Source: Asterochloris sp. CNOR1
Lineage: Eukaryota; Chlorophyta; Trebouxiophyceae; Trebouxiales; Trebouxiaceae
Length of the DNA: 64,000 bases
Assembly: GCA_963969365.1 (NCBI GenBank)
Contig: OZ017746.1
Span: 434,001 to 498,000, forward strand
Reading direction: 5' to 3'
Part shown: in pieces, positions 21,349 through 33,400 of the stretch
How positions within the stretch are numbered: position 1 is the stretch's first letter
How the letters are laid out: each line of letters starts with the position of its first letter
Made by a program: the position numbers and the translations under genes
Notes under the pieces: model-generated
Seen by the model: only the letters and a program-made list of their open reading frames with translations
What the model was told of the DNA's origin: nothing
The model's database searches: none

Positions 21349-22164
21349 TCAGTGAGCAGAACCATGTATGAACTTCTCTCGAGCGTTCAAGGCAATCTTC
21401 AGCTGGGCATTCTCAGCCTCCAGGTCCTCAACTCTGCGCTCACTCCAGCAGCACAGATCATCAAGCTTTTGCTGAAGCTCTCTCTTTGTCAGGTGCACAG
21501 GTGCTGGGGGTCTATGGAAGGGTCGCACACTTTGCCCGCCAACAGAGATGTCAGACAGGCTGTCGTCATCAGATGAGTTCCTAGTGCGATGGTGTTGCTT
21601 GAGACGCTGGACAGTGGCAGCTCTGGCAGCCTGCCGAAGTGCAGTGTGCTGCATGTGCTGCTGAGCATCCAACTTCTGTTCCAGCGCATGCACCCTGGTG
21701 CCCAGTCTGAAAACCTGCCGCTGAAATCTGGCGCACGTTCGATCATGGTGGTCGGCGATGCTGGTGGCCTGTTGTTGGGCGTGCTGCACCGCTTGCTGGC
21801 TGGCTTTCATGACATGACAAACATGCTCCTCCATCTGATCAAGCTGTAGCACTGCCTTGCTCGCCTGCTGGCATTGCCAGGCTGCTTCTTGCAAGGTGGG
21901 CTGCAAGGCCTGCCCCTTAGGTGGGCCAGGGCTTGCAGAGCTGCCCATGCCACTACACCTGCCAGGAGCAAGGTTGGCGCCGGCTGTGCTTCTGCCACAT
22001 TCCACCTCGGGCTGGCTGCTCCCTGGTCTGCAATCTGGCACGCCCTCACTAGAGGCGTCCAACATGTCCAGCTGCAGCTCAGCAGGTCCCTTGCTGAGAT
22101 ATTGGCTGAGTGCCTGCTGTTGCTGTGAGCAGAGGTGATGCCCGATGTGCCCAGTAAACGCCAT
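21349..22164 (-). CDS. coiled-coil protein of unknown function (C-terminal part)
   Basis: An 816-nt open frame from ATG 22164 (MAFTGHIGHHLCSQQQQ) to the stop at 21349. The N-terminal third is low-complexity and Pro/Gly/Ser-rich. From about residue 100 there is a long Gln/Ala/Leu coiled coil (ALQPTLQEAAWQCQQASKAV, then QMEEHVCHVMKASQQAVQHA), a Ser/Asp-rich linker (RNSSDDDSLSDIS), then a leucine-zipper-like end (KRELQQKLDDLCC, VEDLEAENAQLKIAL). Upstream the frame stays open to about 22293, where a tttgacag acceptor is possible, so the gene may extend into the exons at 22557–22933. No family is recognised; a structural or scaffold role would be a guess from the coiled coil. Confidence 0.6.
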   Translation of the reverse strand: MAFTGHIGHHLCSQQQQALSQYLSKGPAELQLDMLDASSEGVPDCRPGSSQPEVECGRSTAGANLAPGRCSGMGSSASPGPPKGQALQPTLQEAAWQCQQASKAVLQLDQMEEHVCHVMKASQQAVQHAQQQATSIADHHDRTCARFQRQVFRLGTRVHALEQKLDAQQHMQHTALRQAARAATVQRLKQHHRTRNSSDDDSLSDISVGGQSVRPFHRPPAPVHLTKRELQQKLDDLCCWSERRVEDLEAENAQLKIALNAREKFIHGSAH

Positions 22165-22556
22165 GCAAGGTGGCACCAGCTCTGCTGCTGACCTGCTGCT
22201 GGCAGAGGCTGCCGTCAGCTGAGGTGCGGGTGCGCCATGACGCCTACGCTGCCGTCGCAGTCTGAGACGCTGTTGTGGGGTGTGGTGCTGTCAAAAGCAC
22301 TCCTGCAATCAAGGTGATTACTGTGGGGATGCAATTTTTGTGGGGGTTTGTTTGGCTGCAGACTCTGGGAAAGACCCAGGATGACAAGAAACCACGCAGC
22401 CCTGTAGCATGAGCTGATGGCAGTGCATGCATGCCAAAATTCCTCTCGCGCAAGACATGGCCCTGGCAGACATGGCCCTGGCAGACAGGAATCATGCCAA
22501 GGATGGAAGACTGCGCTTGTTGCAGGATGGGCGTGTGCGCATGGTTCACAGCTTAC

Positions 22557-22933
22557 CTGAGGGGTGTCACCTTGATGCTTGAGCCATCATCCAAGTTTGC
22601 TACATGCTTTGTCAAACCCTGCGGCCCAACAACAAGTATGTCAGACGCATTGCCTGGAGCCTGCAGCCGCTCAGACAACCGGCCGCCACACCTTGAGCTT
22701 TGCTGCAAGTGTGTACCCAACAATGGCCTCCAAGCTTCTCTGAGCCCCTGCGCTCTAGGAGCAGGTGTGCTGATGTTGCAGCGCAATTTTTCTCGCCTGT
22801 CGCGAGCAGCTGACCTAATGCCAGCCTATGAGATCGCCCTCGCGGTGCACTCACATGGTCATAAGCTGCCTGGCTCTTACTGCCGTCCCAGTTAGCTCGG
22901 ATGTAACAATCCTGCTTCAGAGCAGGCACCAGG
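22557..22933 (-). CDS. two phase-compatible exons of an unrecognised gene
   Basis: Exon 22933–22855 (…DCYIRANWDGSKSQAAYDH) ends at a GTGAGT donor. Exon 22660–22557 (APGNASDILVVGPQGLTKH, then VANLDDGSSIKVTPLR) starts after ctgcag in phase 0 and ends at GTAAGC. Splice signals and composition look real. The GPQGL...DDGS...VTP pattern loosely recalls filamin-type Ig repeats but I would not assign it. These may be upstream exons of the coiled-coil ORF at 21349–22164; the linking exons (22250–22550) are unresolved. A further candidate upstream exon is MQADSGSTDFRKLVKTRLM at 24039–23983, which also ends at GTGAGC. Confidence 0.4.
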
Positions 22934-24245
22934 CTGCAACAACACCCTCTGATGTAGAGACGAACATGCAGGCGTCAGACAAGCCGCTGCTGTGCGCCTC
23001 ATGCAGGCAGCAGAGGCCACAAGATGCAATGTTTGCTGGCAGCAGTCATAGCGCCAGGCTTGCCATCCAGTCAGCTTCAGCTGAGTAGCAGGTGCAGGTC
23101 CAAGAGTCTGCCATGTTCAGTAAGTTTTGCACAATGCCTGTTAGGCGCCTCTTGGCTGCCACAACCAACTCACGACATGGTGATTTCTTGCTGCTGACAT
23201 GCCCTGGCAACTGTACATAGATCTGGCTTGGGGCTCATTGGCCCACCCAGCAAGCTTGACTGAGAGGGCTACTTCATGCCTCATGAGGTCTGGCCTGCCC
23301 GGCAAAGAGCCAGTTGCTGGCTGCAAAGCGTACCCTGATCAACGTGCAAGCCCAGTGTATGTTTATCACACGCATTTTGCACACACTTGTGTGAAACAAG
23401 ACCTCTATGAGACCATCATCGCGGGTAACTAGCGACAACGAGCTAAATGCTGTGTTGGCCTAAGTGCTGTATCAGGAATAGTGTGCATGCTGCTGGCCTT
23501 GCAGAGCACCCTCGGGCAGGCAGGCTGCAATGACACCCAGTTGCCCTGCATTGCAAGGCAATTGGGTGTCATTGCAGCTATACATCTGGTACCCCATCAG
23601 CACATGCCTGGGAAAGCCAAGCAGTTGCTTTCTGTGTTGCCGAGCCTCAAAGCATCATCAGCCCCACCGCCAGCACACTGCTTCTGTCCAGTTGCTGATC
23701 CCTTTTTAGCATTGACCTGCAAGCTCTTTGTTGTTGCTTTGACTCCACCTACAGGGGCAGGCACACACGGTGTCAGTCAACAGGTTGAGGTGTGCGCAAG
23801 AGCAGCTGAGCTGGTCTGCTCAAACTCTGGCTGCACCTGCCAGCATGTCGGCCAAGCCGTTGGCATGCCAGACTGATGCAGCGGACTCCGCCAATGCCCC
23901 TGCGGTGCTCGTGTACCTCCCACTTGACAAAGGCCATAGCAGCTGCAGTACCTTGCGGCAGAGAGGACAACATGAAGCTCACCATGAGGCGCGTCTTGAC
24001 CAGCTTGCGAAAATCGGTGCTGCCTGAGTCTGCCTGCATGATTGCCAGCTGACTTCACTACGGCATGCAAGTGTAGCTGTCTGCCAGTGACTGGGTTTCA
24101 GCTCGAGATGGTAGGTGATGCATCACTTTCCTTCTATCAGAAGAACCAAGCGTTAAACGCAGCATGTGCCTCATCACCGAGAAAAACAGTGCTCTTAGAC
24201 ACACTGAACCAGGTAGCTGACACTTTACAGACCGATCTGAGCATC
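22934..24245. other. mostly unassigned; hairpin and possible minus-strand exon
   Basis: No plus-strand gene is supported. A minus-strand stretch 24039–23920 has a start codon, coding-like composition and GT donors, and may be the first exon of the gene downstream on that strand. The strong inverted repeat at 23524–23578 lies here. Confidence 0.4.
23524..23578. repeat. 22-bp-stem hairpin (inverted repeat)
   Basis: The left arm 23524–23545 (gctgcaatgacacccagttgcc without its first bases in part) and right arm 23557–23578 are reverse complements over 22 positions with one G/T pair. The 11-nt loop is ctgcattgcaa. It is the strongest hairpin I noticed in the window. Confidence 0.85.
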
Positions 24246-26328
24246 ATGAGGGGGTTTCCAGCTGGAGAGATGGTAGAGGTGGGCATGCTGCTTTGAAAGA
24301 CAAGAGATGGTAGAGGCATGCTGCTTCGAAAAATAGTGAAGCTTTTCAGGTCTTCCTGGGACAGCCATTGGTATGCTCTGTGCAGGTCATGGGGCCAGAC
24401 GACGACACTGGCTACAAGGGCTCGTGGTGGGAGGCCAAAGTGCTGGCCAGAAAGCCGACTGCTGGAGGCGGTCAGACATACACAGTAGAGTACAGCGAGG
24501 TGGGTTTGAGGGGCGGTCACATAACAGTCCAGCAGTGCGCAGCAAGCAGCAGTGCAACTCTGCATGCAGCAGAAGTCACCAGCCGCACACAAGAATAGCA
24601 TCCTGCGCTGCCACAAGGCTGCGACTTTGTCCTCATATGCATGCTTGCCAGTGCACTCACCTACGTGGCTCCCTGACGCTTGCTGTGGATGTCGGGCGCA
24701 GCACTCTGATGGGCAGACTGATCTGGGGATAGCTTGCAAGCGAGAGCCCTTGCCAAGCCTCCCCCCTGCAGATGGCAGCAGTCCCTTGCAGGCCTGGCCA
24801 CCACTGAGCTCATCTCTGCAGATGATCACCATCTCCCATCCATCAGACATAATAGGCTCATGTTCACTGCGTTTGCAGATCATAGACGAGGAGACTGGAG
24901 GCAAAGCTCAGGACACTGTGCCGGAGGCTAAGCTGCGGCCTGCGGCCCCTGATGACAGCGCGCAGGATCTGTCACAGCGCATGCTGGGTGAGGCCAGCCA
25001 TGCACACACATCCCCAGGCAGGTTGCTTGAGGCCAGCCAGGGTCATACAAGCCCAGACTTTTAGGCAGCGTTCTGGGAAAGCTGCGCACATAAGCGTTGG
25101 ATGCACGCTCAGCTTGTGGGCAAGAGGCCCAATGGCCCAGGCTGTAAGAGGAAGCCATGCGCATACCATGATCAGGCAGTTTTGGAGGCAGGTTGCAGAC
25201 CTGGCATTTTACTGCAAATTCGCTGGCTTGCAAGGCTAAGGCTGAATGAGGGCAGCCATGCTCATGCCATTGCCGTTCACTGCCAGCTGATTGGTGCCGC
25301 AGGCTTCTCAGGCAGGCTGCGTCTGTGCTTGTATCTTGCAGAGTCTAAAAGCCAGCGGATATGTGTGCTTGTTGGGGCAGGACGCATCTATGGTATTTGA
25401 TTCCCAGGTCCAACGACAGCTGTAGGTGTTGCACGCTGTGGAAGGCAGCCTTCATCTGGGCGTACATGGAGCATCAGGCTTGCACGTGCAAGCCTCCATT
25501 GCACAAATTGGGAAGCGATGGCGGAGCCAAGGCTGTGCTGCTGCCTCCCTGAATCATGCAGGTTGGCTGCTCCTGAGCAGGCGCCATCCAAGCTTGACCT
25601 CCAGGCGCCGCAAACAGATGCTGAACATTGACCTGCTGAGCTGGATGCAACCTCGGCCAGTTGCCTGCACTGCAGACGATGCTGTCGACGTCTACTGCCA
25701 TGGGCCTGGCTGGTGGCAGGGCTGCGTGCACCAGATCTGGGAGGGCAGGCTCATGGTGCACTACCCAGGCAAGCAGCTGCAATGCTCTGCTCTGGATAGT
25801 GGCGTCACATCTAAGGTCAGCCTTCTTCTGGTTAAAAGGTGTCTCATTGTGGTTGCGCCTGTCTTGGTGCAAAGCGCACTCATGGGAGTATGTGGGTCTC
25901 GCCAAGGGATCCTGCTGAAGGACTGCGCCTTGAGCTGCGTCCATTGGCAGACCAGCCTGATGCTCTGATGCAAGCCAACAAGGCCTGTGCAGCGCTAGCA
26001 GTTGCCTGACAGGGACTGTCAGGGCCAGCAGGAGTAGGGGCAAGCCCAGGCTGACTGAGCCTGCAGCAACAGCCTGACAGCGGGCCCTGGTCTGCTGGAG
26101 ACAAGGACTGCCATGCTTCTCAGAGGTTGCTATGCAAGGTGCACTGCCTCTGCGTGCCGAGTGACATGGTGGGGGTGGGCCATGTGTGGCCCTCGCCTGC
26201 AGATCTGCATGGCTGGTGCTGGTGAACATGGCCTGTGCTGTGTGCAGAGACGCTGGAAGACTGCGAGATTTTTCAGGACACGATGCACCTGGAGGGTCAG
26301 CACAGGTGCAGGTGAGCTGGCGACATAG
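24246..26328 (+). CDS. Agenet (plant Tudor-like) domain protein
   Basis: Five exons with matching phases: 24246–24278, 24386–24499, 24879–24987, 25562–25815 and 26248–26328, giving 196 aa. The junction of exons 1 and 2 rebuilds a canonical Agenet start (AGEMVEVMGPDDDTGYKGSW then WEAKVL, and YTVEYSE). KLRPAAP follows at the end of the first module. A second module in exon 4 reads AVDVYCHGPGWWQGCVHQIW and LMVHYPGKQ. The final exon (RRWKTARFF...) is the least certain. Agenet modules are Tudor-like folds of plant and algal proteins, several of which read histone methylation or bind DNA; the role here is inferred. At 196 aa it is small for the family, so further exons could be missed. Confidence 0.72.
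24268..24340 (+). repeat. tandem duplication of the Agenet exon 1 end and its 5' splice site
   Basis: The stretch gagatggtagaggtgggcatgctgctttgaaagacaa is followed at once by gagatggtagag–gcatgctgcttcgaaaaata. The unit is about 37 bp, and the second copy lacks the ggtgg of the splice donor. Confidence 0.8.
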
Positions 26329-27432
26329 GCAGGCAGGCATCTGAACAGTGCTACTGCTTGGCTTGGTGGCAGGCCTGGCCCACCAGCTCTTGCCTCAGCA
26401 TGTCATATTCTGCATGCCTGGGCGACCAAGACTTGAACATGTGTTTGACAGCTCACAACACAGTGCCAGCTACCTGACTGTCATGCTGGCATCCCGCTTG
26501 ACCTTGTTGGCCTTCCCTGTGGCACACATATGGCAATGTAGTGGCCAGGGCACCGCAGGCTGCCTTGCAATATTGGTGTACAGGGAGTGACCAGGAAGGC
26601 CCCACTGAGACCCTTACTTGGTGGCCCTGCATACCTGTATCAATTTGCCCAGATGCAGAGCTACAAACATGCAAGACCCTGGTCAGAGGTCAATAGAGCT
26701 CACACCACAAACTGTGCACTGCCGCCCTGAGTGCAACTGAGCTGTCGGACTGTGTAAAAGGCAGCCTACACTCCTACTATCTCTCACCTCCTTGTGTCTC
26801 AGTGTCATTCACCAGGCATGGAAGCATTTCAGCTTTTGTCGAAGGTGCAGGCGCCCTGGATGCTGCTCCCTCCCTTGTCTTGTGAGCTCTAAGGTGCTGA
26901 GTGTCTCCTGATGCTGCAGGACTGCTGTGGTGTGGGATCGGGTGACTGACATGTGGACACCGCTGCCGGCAGCCAAGCTGGCGGGTGCAAGGGACCATCG
27001 ACCTTTGAAGACCGCACAGGCAGGTTCTTCTGCACGCCCGAAACAGGGCTGCACATGCTCAGCGACCTTGGGTGGCCACACGGCCAGGTCCTTTTGCACA
27101 CCCTAAACTGTATGGCACTTGCGCGGCGAGTTGTGGTCGCTGCACAGGCAGGTTCTTCCGCAACACCCTGATTGGGACTGCCCTTACACAGCGACCTTGG
27201 TAGGCCAAACAGGCAGGCCCTTGCGGCCTGTGCAAGGCTGCATGCCACCCCTTTCATGGGGCAGCAGTGTGCATAGCAGCTTACTCAATGTCTCTTGAGC
27301 ATCAGGCGTGCCCGCCACATGTTGCTCTGTGGGCACCACGCCAATGACAGCAGGTGCACGGATCTGGCAGGCTGATGGTATGCTGCGCTCTCGCAGCAAG
27401 CAGTCTCACTCATCATTATCATCAAGGACTTC
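26329..27432. other. spacer with a 128-bp imperfect repeat
   Basis: No coding exon is supported on either strand. Blocks caggcaggttcttc and cagcgaccttgg recur at offsets of 128–129 bp (27019 and 27147; 27060 and 27189), giving about one and a half tandem units between 27016 and 27215. It should also hold the promoter of the Myb-like gene. Confidence 0.55.
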
Positions 27433-30400
27433 ATGTCCGCACCGCAGGCAGGCCAATCCACAGGAAAGTCCCCAGCAGCAGCAGCAGTGCAGCGCTCAGC
27501 GGAAGTACCTGGTGTGGCCTCGCCTGCTGGCATGCCTCCTGGGTCAGCGGTGGCACCTCCTGGGTCAGCAGTGGCACCTCCTGGCTCAGGGCCTGATGGC
27601 TCAGGGCCTGCAACAGAGGGCAAGCGAAAGGTGACTGTGCGTGGTGAGGCTGCAGCAGAGGGCAGTGTTGCTGCGGCAGCTACTGGGGACAAGCATGGGG
27701 CTGGAGCAGCTCCCGCAGCCGATGCCGCTGGCAAAATGGACCAGGCCCCAGCAAAGCCTGCTCCTGCTGTTAAGGTGTTGGTTGGCCCCACAGCAGCGTA
27801 GCAGCAGCAGCCTGTGGCTGAGGAGCATCAAAATGGGCCTGCTGCACAAGCTGGGCCTGCACCTGGCGCTCTGTCATCACCCGCCCGTGAAGCAATGCAG
27901 CAGAAGGCTGCGGCAGCTTCTGAGCCGCAGCATGTTGCTGCTGCACAGGTCAAGGCCGCCCCTGGCACTGTGAGCCAGGTAGCAGCGTCTGAGCAGCAGC
28001 AGCAGGATGCTGCTGCTGAGGCACAGGCCTTGTACGATGTGTTTGGCCCGCCATCACCCCCTGAGGGCTCTGAAGAGGAGGGGCCACCAGCCAGCCCTGC
28101 CGGGGCTGGTGCTGCGGGGACCCCCAAAGAACAGCAGCCCAGGCCTGCCCCTAGAGGGCCCCATGCTGCTGACGAGCTGGCCCCAACGACTGAGAGCTTC
28201 TATCAGACTGTGAGAGCCCTGAGCCTGGGCTTGCGGAGGCAGCCAGGCTCCTCCACCCCCCAGCAGGGCAGCCCTGGAGAACTACCGCTGGCTCCTCAGC
28301 GACGGGCAGGGTCGGTGGCTCCTCAGCTGGTGGCAGTCGAGCCGCCCTTGCTGCGGCGCATCCTGCGGCAAAGGACAGCCCTCCTGGCATCTCCCCAGCT
28401 CGCAGCACCGGTCTGATGGGGCCCACTGCCTTGGGCAACGGCGGGGTGAGCTCCCAGCAGGGGCTAAGGGCTCCTGCCAAGGCTGGGGCTGACTCAGGGG
28501 CTGAGCCTGGGGCTAGGGACCCTGAGAGCGCCGATCCCAGCAAGGGGAGCTGGTCTTCAGTGGAGGTGGGGATCCTGAAGCGGGAGCTGAGGCGGTTGGG
28601 GCACCAGTGGAGCAAGATCCAGGTGGGCCAGCATGAAGGGTTTGCTGCGGGTGCTTTTCCCTGATGGGACATCCTGCTGCTAGGTCTCGTCTCTGAAGGC
28701 GCTCTTGAGTCGAGCGAGGTACTTCACAGCCCCTGTTCACGCCAATGTGACTTTTGTCTGGTTGCTTGACAGTCGGCGTGCAATTACAGGCTTTGCAGGC
28801 CCCAGCGCTTGCAGTGGAGGGCATGAAGGTAGGGTTGCATGTCTGTGAATTTGGATGCTTTGTCCAGGCGCGCAGACCCTAGAGAGAGTCAGACCCTGTG
28901 CACCTTTATAGCAACACAAAATACAACTTGCCATTGAGAGAGGGAGGAAGATGCATGCAGAATGTACCCAGGCACTTGAGGCCAGGAGGGGACTCTTTGG
29001 GTCTTGACCAGCGCTTGTACGTCCACAAGCGGCGCTGCGTGTCTTGAGCTGGTGCAGGAGGTCTTTCAAGCGCAGCTCCTGCAGTCAACGGCGAGTCAGA
29101 TAATGTTAAGAAGATCATACACGGTGCCTGTGCAAACAGAGGTCTTGCAAAGGGCTTCTTTGCCAGTCCAGATTTGCAGTGCTGGCCAGTGCCCACATGC
29201 CCTGCTGCACATATGAAGCGGCCAAGGCCGCAGAGCCCACAGGATGCACCAAGCTCTGCACACATGCTCTGACCTGTGAGGGGCTGCTGCCTTGCAATGC
29301 TGTCAGGTAGTCACACACGGCATGCACTGCAGAAGGCCAAGCCCAGGAAACATGAAGCCAACCCAAGCATATCATGCCCGGCTGCGGTCTGTCACACATG
29401 CTTCACCAATACTTAAGCTGCAGGCGGTGTACCCTGTCAGGACGTGGTCGGCCGTGCAGTGCCGATCCAACTGCACCCATGCCCTGCTGCAGCTGGCGCT
29501 CCCTCACAAGAGCAAAATTGCCATTGCCCACTACTTTACTGCCCACAAGACCGAGCTGGAGTCAACAGATGAGGATGACTTGCCCCAGCAGGCTGCTCAT
29601 GCGCCTCACGGAAGGGGGTGGTCTCGGAAAGGTGTGGCCACCCTGAAAAGGGGAATGCAGATGTGGGGCCACCAGTGGGCCAAAATCCCGGTGGGCATGC
29701 TGCTGCGCTTTGTCACAGCAAGGTGCCTGGCCGTCAGTGAGGTGCGCCTGCTGCTGGGCTTGCTGCTGGGCTTGATCATAGCGAGGTGCATGGCCGCCAG
29801 TGGGGGTGGGCCTGCTGCTTGGCTTGCTGCTGGGCTTCATCAAACCGAGGTGCATGGACGCCAGCGGGGGGGCTTGCTTGATGGTGAGGGCCCTGCAGGT
29901 GTTGGGCCGCCCGTGGGCCCAGATCCAGACAGGCCTGAGCTGGGCTTGTCTGAAGATGATGGCCTGCAGGCGCATGGCCGCCAGTGCATTGCTCGGCAGG
30001 AGCCTGGCCTGAGGCCTGGGTACAGCTGCGGCTGGGCTCGATGCCCTAGAGCACCCCGGACTCTAGCAGGAGTGGTGGTGGCCTTCTCGCCTAATGGCAG
30101 GGAATGCAGCGCAGGTGAGTCAGCTGCGGGCCAGGGCCAAGAAGGGACTAAGACAGGTGGTTGCCTGGGCTGTAGCTGAAGCATTCAACCTTCTGTCTTA
30201 GCATGACTGCTGCTGTTGGGCTTGCATGGCCAGGAACATGGGCAATCTTTGAAACTTCATACCTCAGGTGTCATGCTGCTGGGCAGAGGCTGGGCTTGCC
30301 TGGAGCCAAGGTCAGGTCCACCTGCTGTTGGCTGCTTGGGGTTCAAGAGCGGGATGGCTGAATAGCTCAACCTTGTGGGCGCACTTGAGCCGACCTGGGT

Positions 30401-33400
30401 GTGGCTTGGTAAGTGGTAACAGGCTTTTTCATCTTCACAAAAGGCCTCCCTGCCGGCTAGCAGCGGCCCTCAAAGGTCTCAAACAGTGGCCCTGTCAAGC
30501 ATTCATTCTTCAGTCTGACACCTGCAAAACCCCTGGTACAGCAAGCTTCTGTCATGAGCACGTTGCAATCGTTCCTTGAGTTTGCAAGCTGCATCCATGT
30601 ATGCTTCGGTTGAGGTCCCCAAGAGGCTGACCAAATCCAGTCCTGACTCCTTTGCGACAGTATGGCACAAAGAGTCATTGCCTGACTTAGATACCTGCAT
30701 TTTTGTTTGCTGCAGCCAAGTCTCCCTCACAAGCAAAGAGCCGCCATCAGCAAGTACTACCACCTGCACAAGGCAGACCTGGACCCCCCAAAGGCTATTG
30801 AGGAGCGTGGCTCGGGGTCTGAGGCAGAGGTCAGTCAGCCTGTTCTGCTGCTGAATTACAGAGCGTAGTGAGGAGATCCTCTGAAAGCCTTGCCCTCCTG
30901 CAGAGAGGCCGCTGTGTTGCGCATGGCATGGCAGCATCTGGATTAGGCAGTCCACTCCTGCAAATGCCACGGGATACCAGCTTATGCAGGAAAGACAGCC
31001 TTGACCTGCACAAGCTTGGCCAAGCAACAACGGGAACTACTCCAAGGATTTGCTGTCATCTTGCCTGTAGCACGTACTCAGCAGGAAGGCTGCCAGTGCT
31101 GGCCACAATAGGTGCAGTGTCACTGCTAGGCTGTGAAATTTGGAGATCTGGTCCCACTCCGCACCCTGCTGCACCTGGGTGGGTTGATTGCCAGCAAGTT
31201 GAGCGGGAAGTAAGAGGTGTGCCGGTGAGGAGAACAAATGCTGTGCAGGCGGAGGTGCACAAGTTTGACCGAGGGTGCAAGCCAATGACCATTTCCCCAA
31301 GTTGCTTGTGCAGGCAAACAAGTATGGCTCAGAGGAGGATGACTTACCCCAGCCGGCTGCTCACGCGCCCGACGGGAGGGGGTGGTCTCAGGAGGATGTG
31401 GCCACCCTGAAGAGGGGGGTTCAGGTGCATGGCCACCAGTGGGCCAAAATCCAGTGGTGCTTTCTGCTGGGCTTTGTCACAGCAAGGTCCATGGCCGGCG
31501 GTGGGGTGGGCCTGCTGCTGAGCTTGCTGCTGGCTTCATCATGGCGAGGTGCTTGGCCCCCAATGAGCCCAGATCAAGATTTGAGCAAGCCCAAAGATGG
31601 GCTTGCTCAACACTGCAGCAGCCAGCCGTCGCTGTCAGTGTATTTCTGGGCAGGAGCATGGCCTGAGGCCTGGGTACAGCTGCAGCTGGGCTTGACACTA
31701 CAGAGCACCCCAGACTCCAGCAGGCTTGTTGGTGGCTTTGTTGACTTTTGGCAGGGAGTGCAACGCAGGTGAGTCAGCTGCGGGCCAGGGCCAAAAAGGG
31801 GACTAAGACAGGTGGTTGCCTGGGCTGTAGCTGGAGCATGACTGCTGCTGTTGGGCTTGCCTGGCCTGGAACGTCGGCAACCTGTGGAACTTTGTCCCTC
31901 AGGTGTCTTGCTGCTGAGCAGAGCCTGGTTTTGCCTGGGTGTGGCTTGGTAAGTGGTAACATCACACCTCACAAAGGCTTCGCTGCCGGCTGTTAGCGGC
32001 CCTCAAAGGTCTCAAACAGTGGCCCTGTCAAGCATGGACTCTTCAGTCTGACGCCTGCAACACCCCTGGTTCAGCAAGCTTCTGTCACCAGGACATTGCT
32101 ACAATAACTGGAATCCTGAAGCCAAAACCTGCATCACTCTATGCTTCAGGTTGCAGTCCTGACTGCTTTGCGGCAGATGGCACAATCAGTTCATTGCTTG
32201 ACTTAGATACCTTGCTGCAGCCAAGTCTCCCCCACAAGCGAAGGAAAGCCATTGCCAGGTACCACCGCCTGCACAAGGCAGATCTAGACCCCCCAAAGGC
32301 TGTTGAGGAGCGTGGCTCAAGGTCTGAGGCAGAGGTCAGTCACCCTGTTCTGCTATTGAATCAAAGAGCGTGAGGAGATTCTCTGAAAGCCTTGCCCTCC
32401 TGCAGAGAGGCCGCTGTGTTGCGCATGGCATGGCATGGCAGCATCTGGTTTAAGCAGTCAACTCCTAAAGAGGCCACGGGATACAAGCTTGTGCACGACA
32501 GGCAGCCTTGACCTGCACAAGCTTGGCCAAGCAACAAAGGGAAGATGCTTCAAGGATTTGCTGTCATCTTTGCTGTGGCATGCACTCAGCAGGTAGGCTG
32601 CCAGTGCTGGCCACAATAGGTGCAGTGGCCCTGCTAGGCTGTGAGCTGGGAGACTGGTCCAACTACGCACCCTGCGGCTGAGAGGGTCGAAAGCCAGCGG
32701 GTTGAGTGCAATCAAAGAGGTTTGCTGGTGAGGAGAACAGATGCTGTGCAGGCGGAGGTGCGCCAGATTCACCAAGGGTGCAAGCCAATGACCGATCTCC
32801 CCGAGTTCTATGTGCAGGCCGGCTCGAAGGGAAATGACTTGCCCCAGCAGGCGGCTCATGCGCCTAACAGGAAAAGGTGGTCTCAGGAGGAAGTGGCTAC
32901 CCTGAAGAGGGGGATACAGATTTGGGGTCACCAGTGGGGCAGAATCCAGGTGGGCTTGCTTCTGGGCTTAGACAGAGTAAGGTGCATGGCCGTCAGAGGG
33001 TGGGCCTGCTGCTGGACGTGATACTGGGCTTGACATTAGCAAGGTGCATGGCCACAGTGGGGTGGGCCTGCTGCTGGGCTTGCTTAATGGTGACGGCTCT
33101 GCAAGTGCTTGGCCGCCAGTAAGCTCACATTCAGGCAGGCCCAACGCTGCACTTGCTTGATACTGAGGGGCTGCAGGCATATGGCTGCCAGTGCATTGCT
33201 GGGCAGGAGCACCGCCTGAGGCCTGGGTGCGGCTGCTGCTGGGCTTGACGCCCCTCAGATCTCAGCAGGAGTGGTGGTGGCTTTGTCAACTTCGGCACAA
33301 AAGCAACGCAGGTGAATCTGCTGCGGGCCAGGGCCAAGAAGGGCTAATGTATGCTGGCTGCCCCAGCTGAAGCATGGCTGCCAGTTTAAGTACAAGAGAA

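Noticed and set aside
22557-22933. Assignment as a filamin-type Ig repeat
   Set aside because: Only a loose GPxG…DDGS…VTP resemblance is present and the fold length is incomplete, so it is left unassigned.
27433-27801. Possible alternative genetic code (TAG read as Gln)
   Set aside because: The TAG lies beside CAG codons, but EAF6 and other genes here end naturally at TAG, so a code change is not supported.
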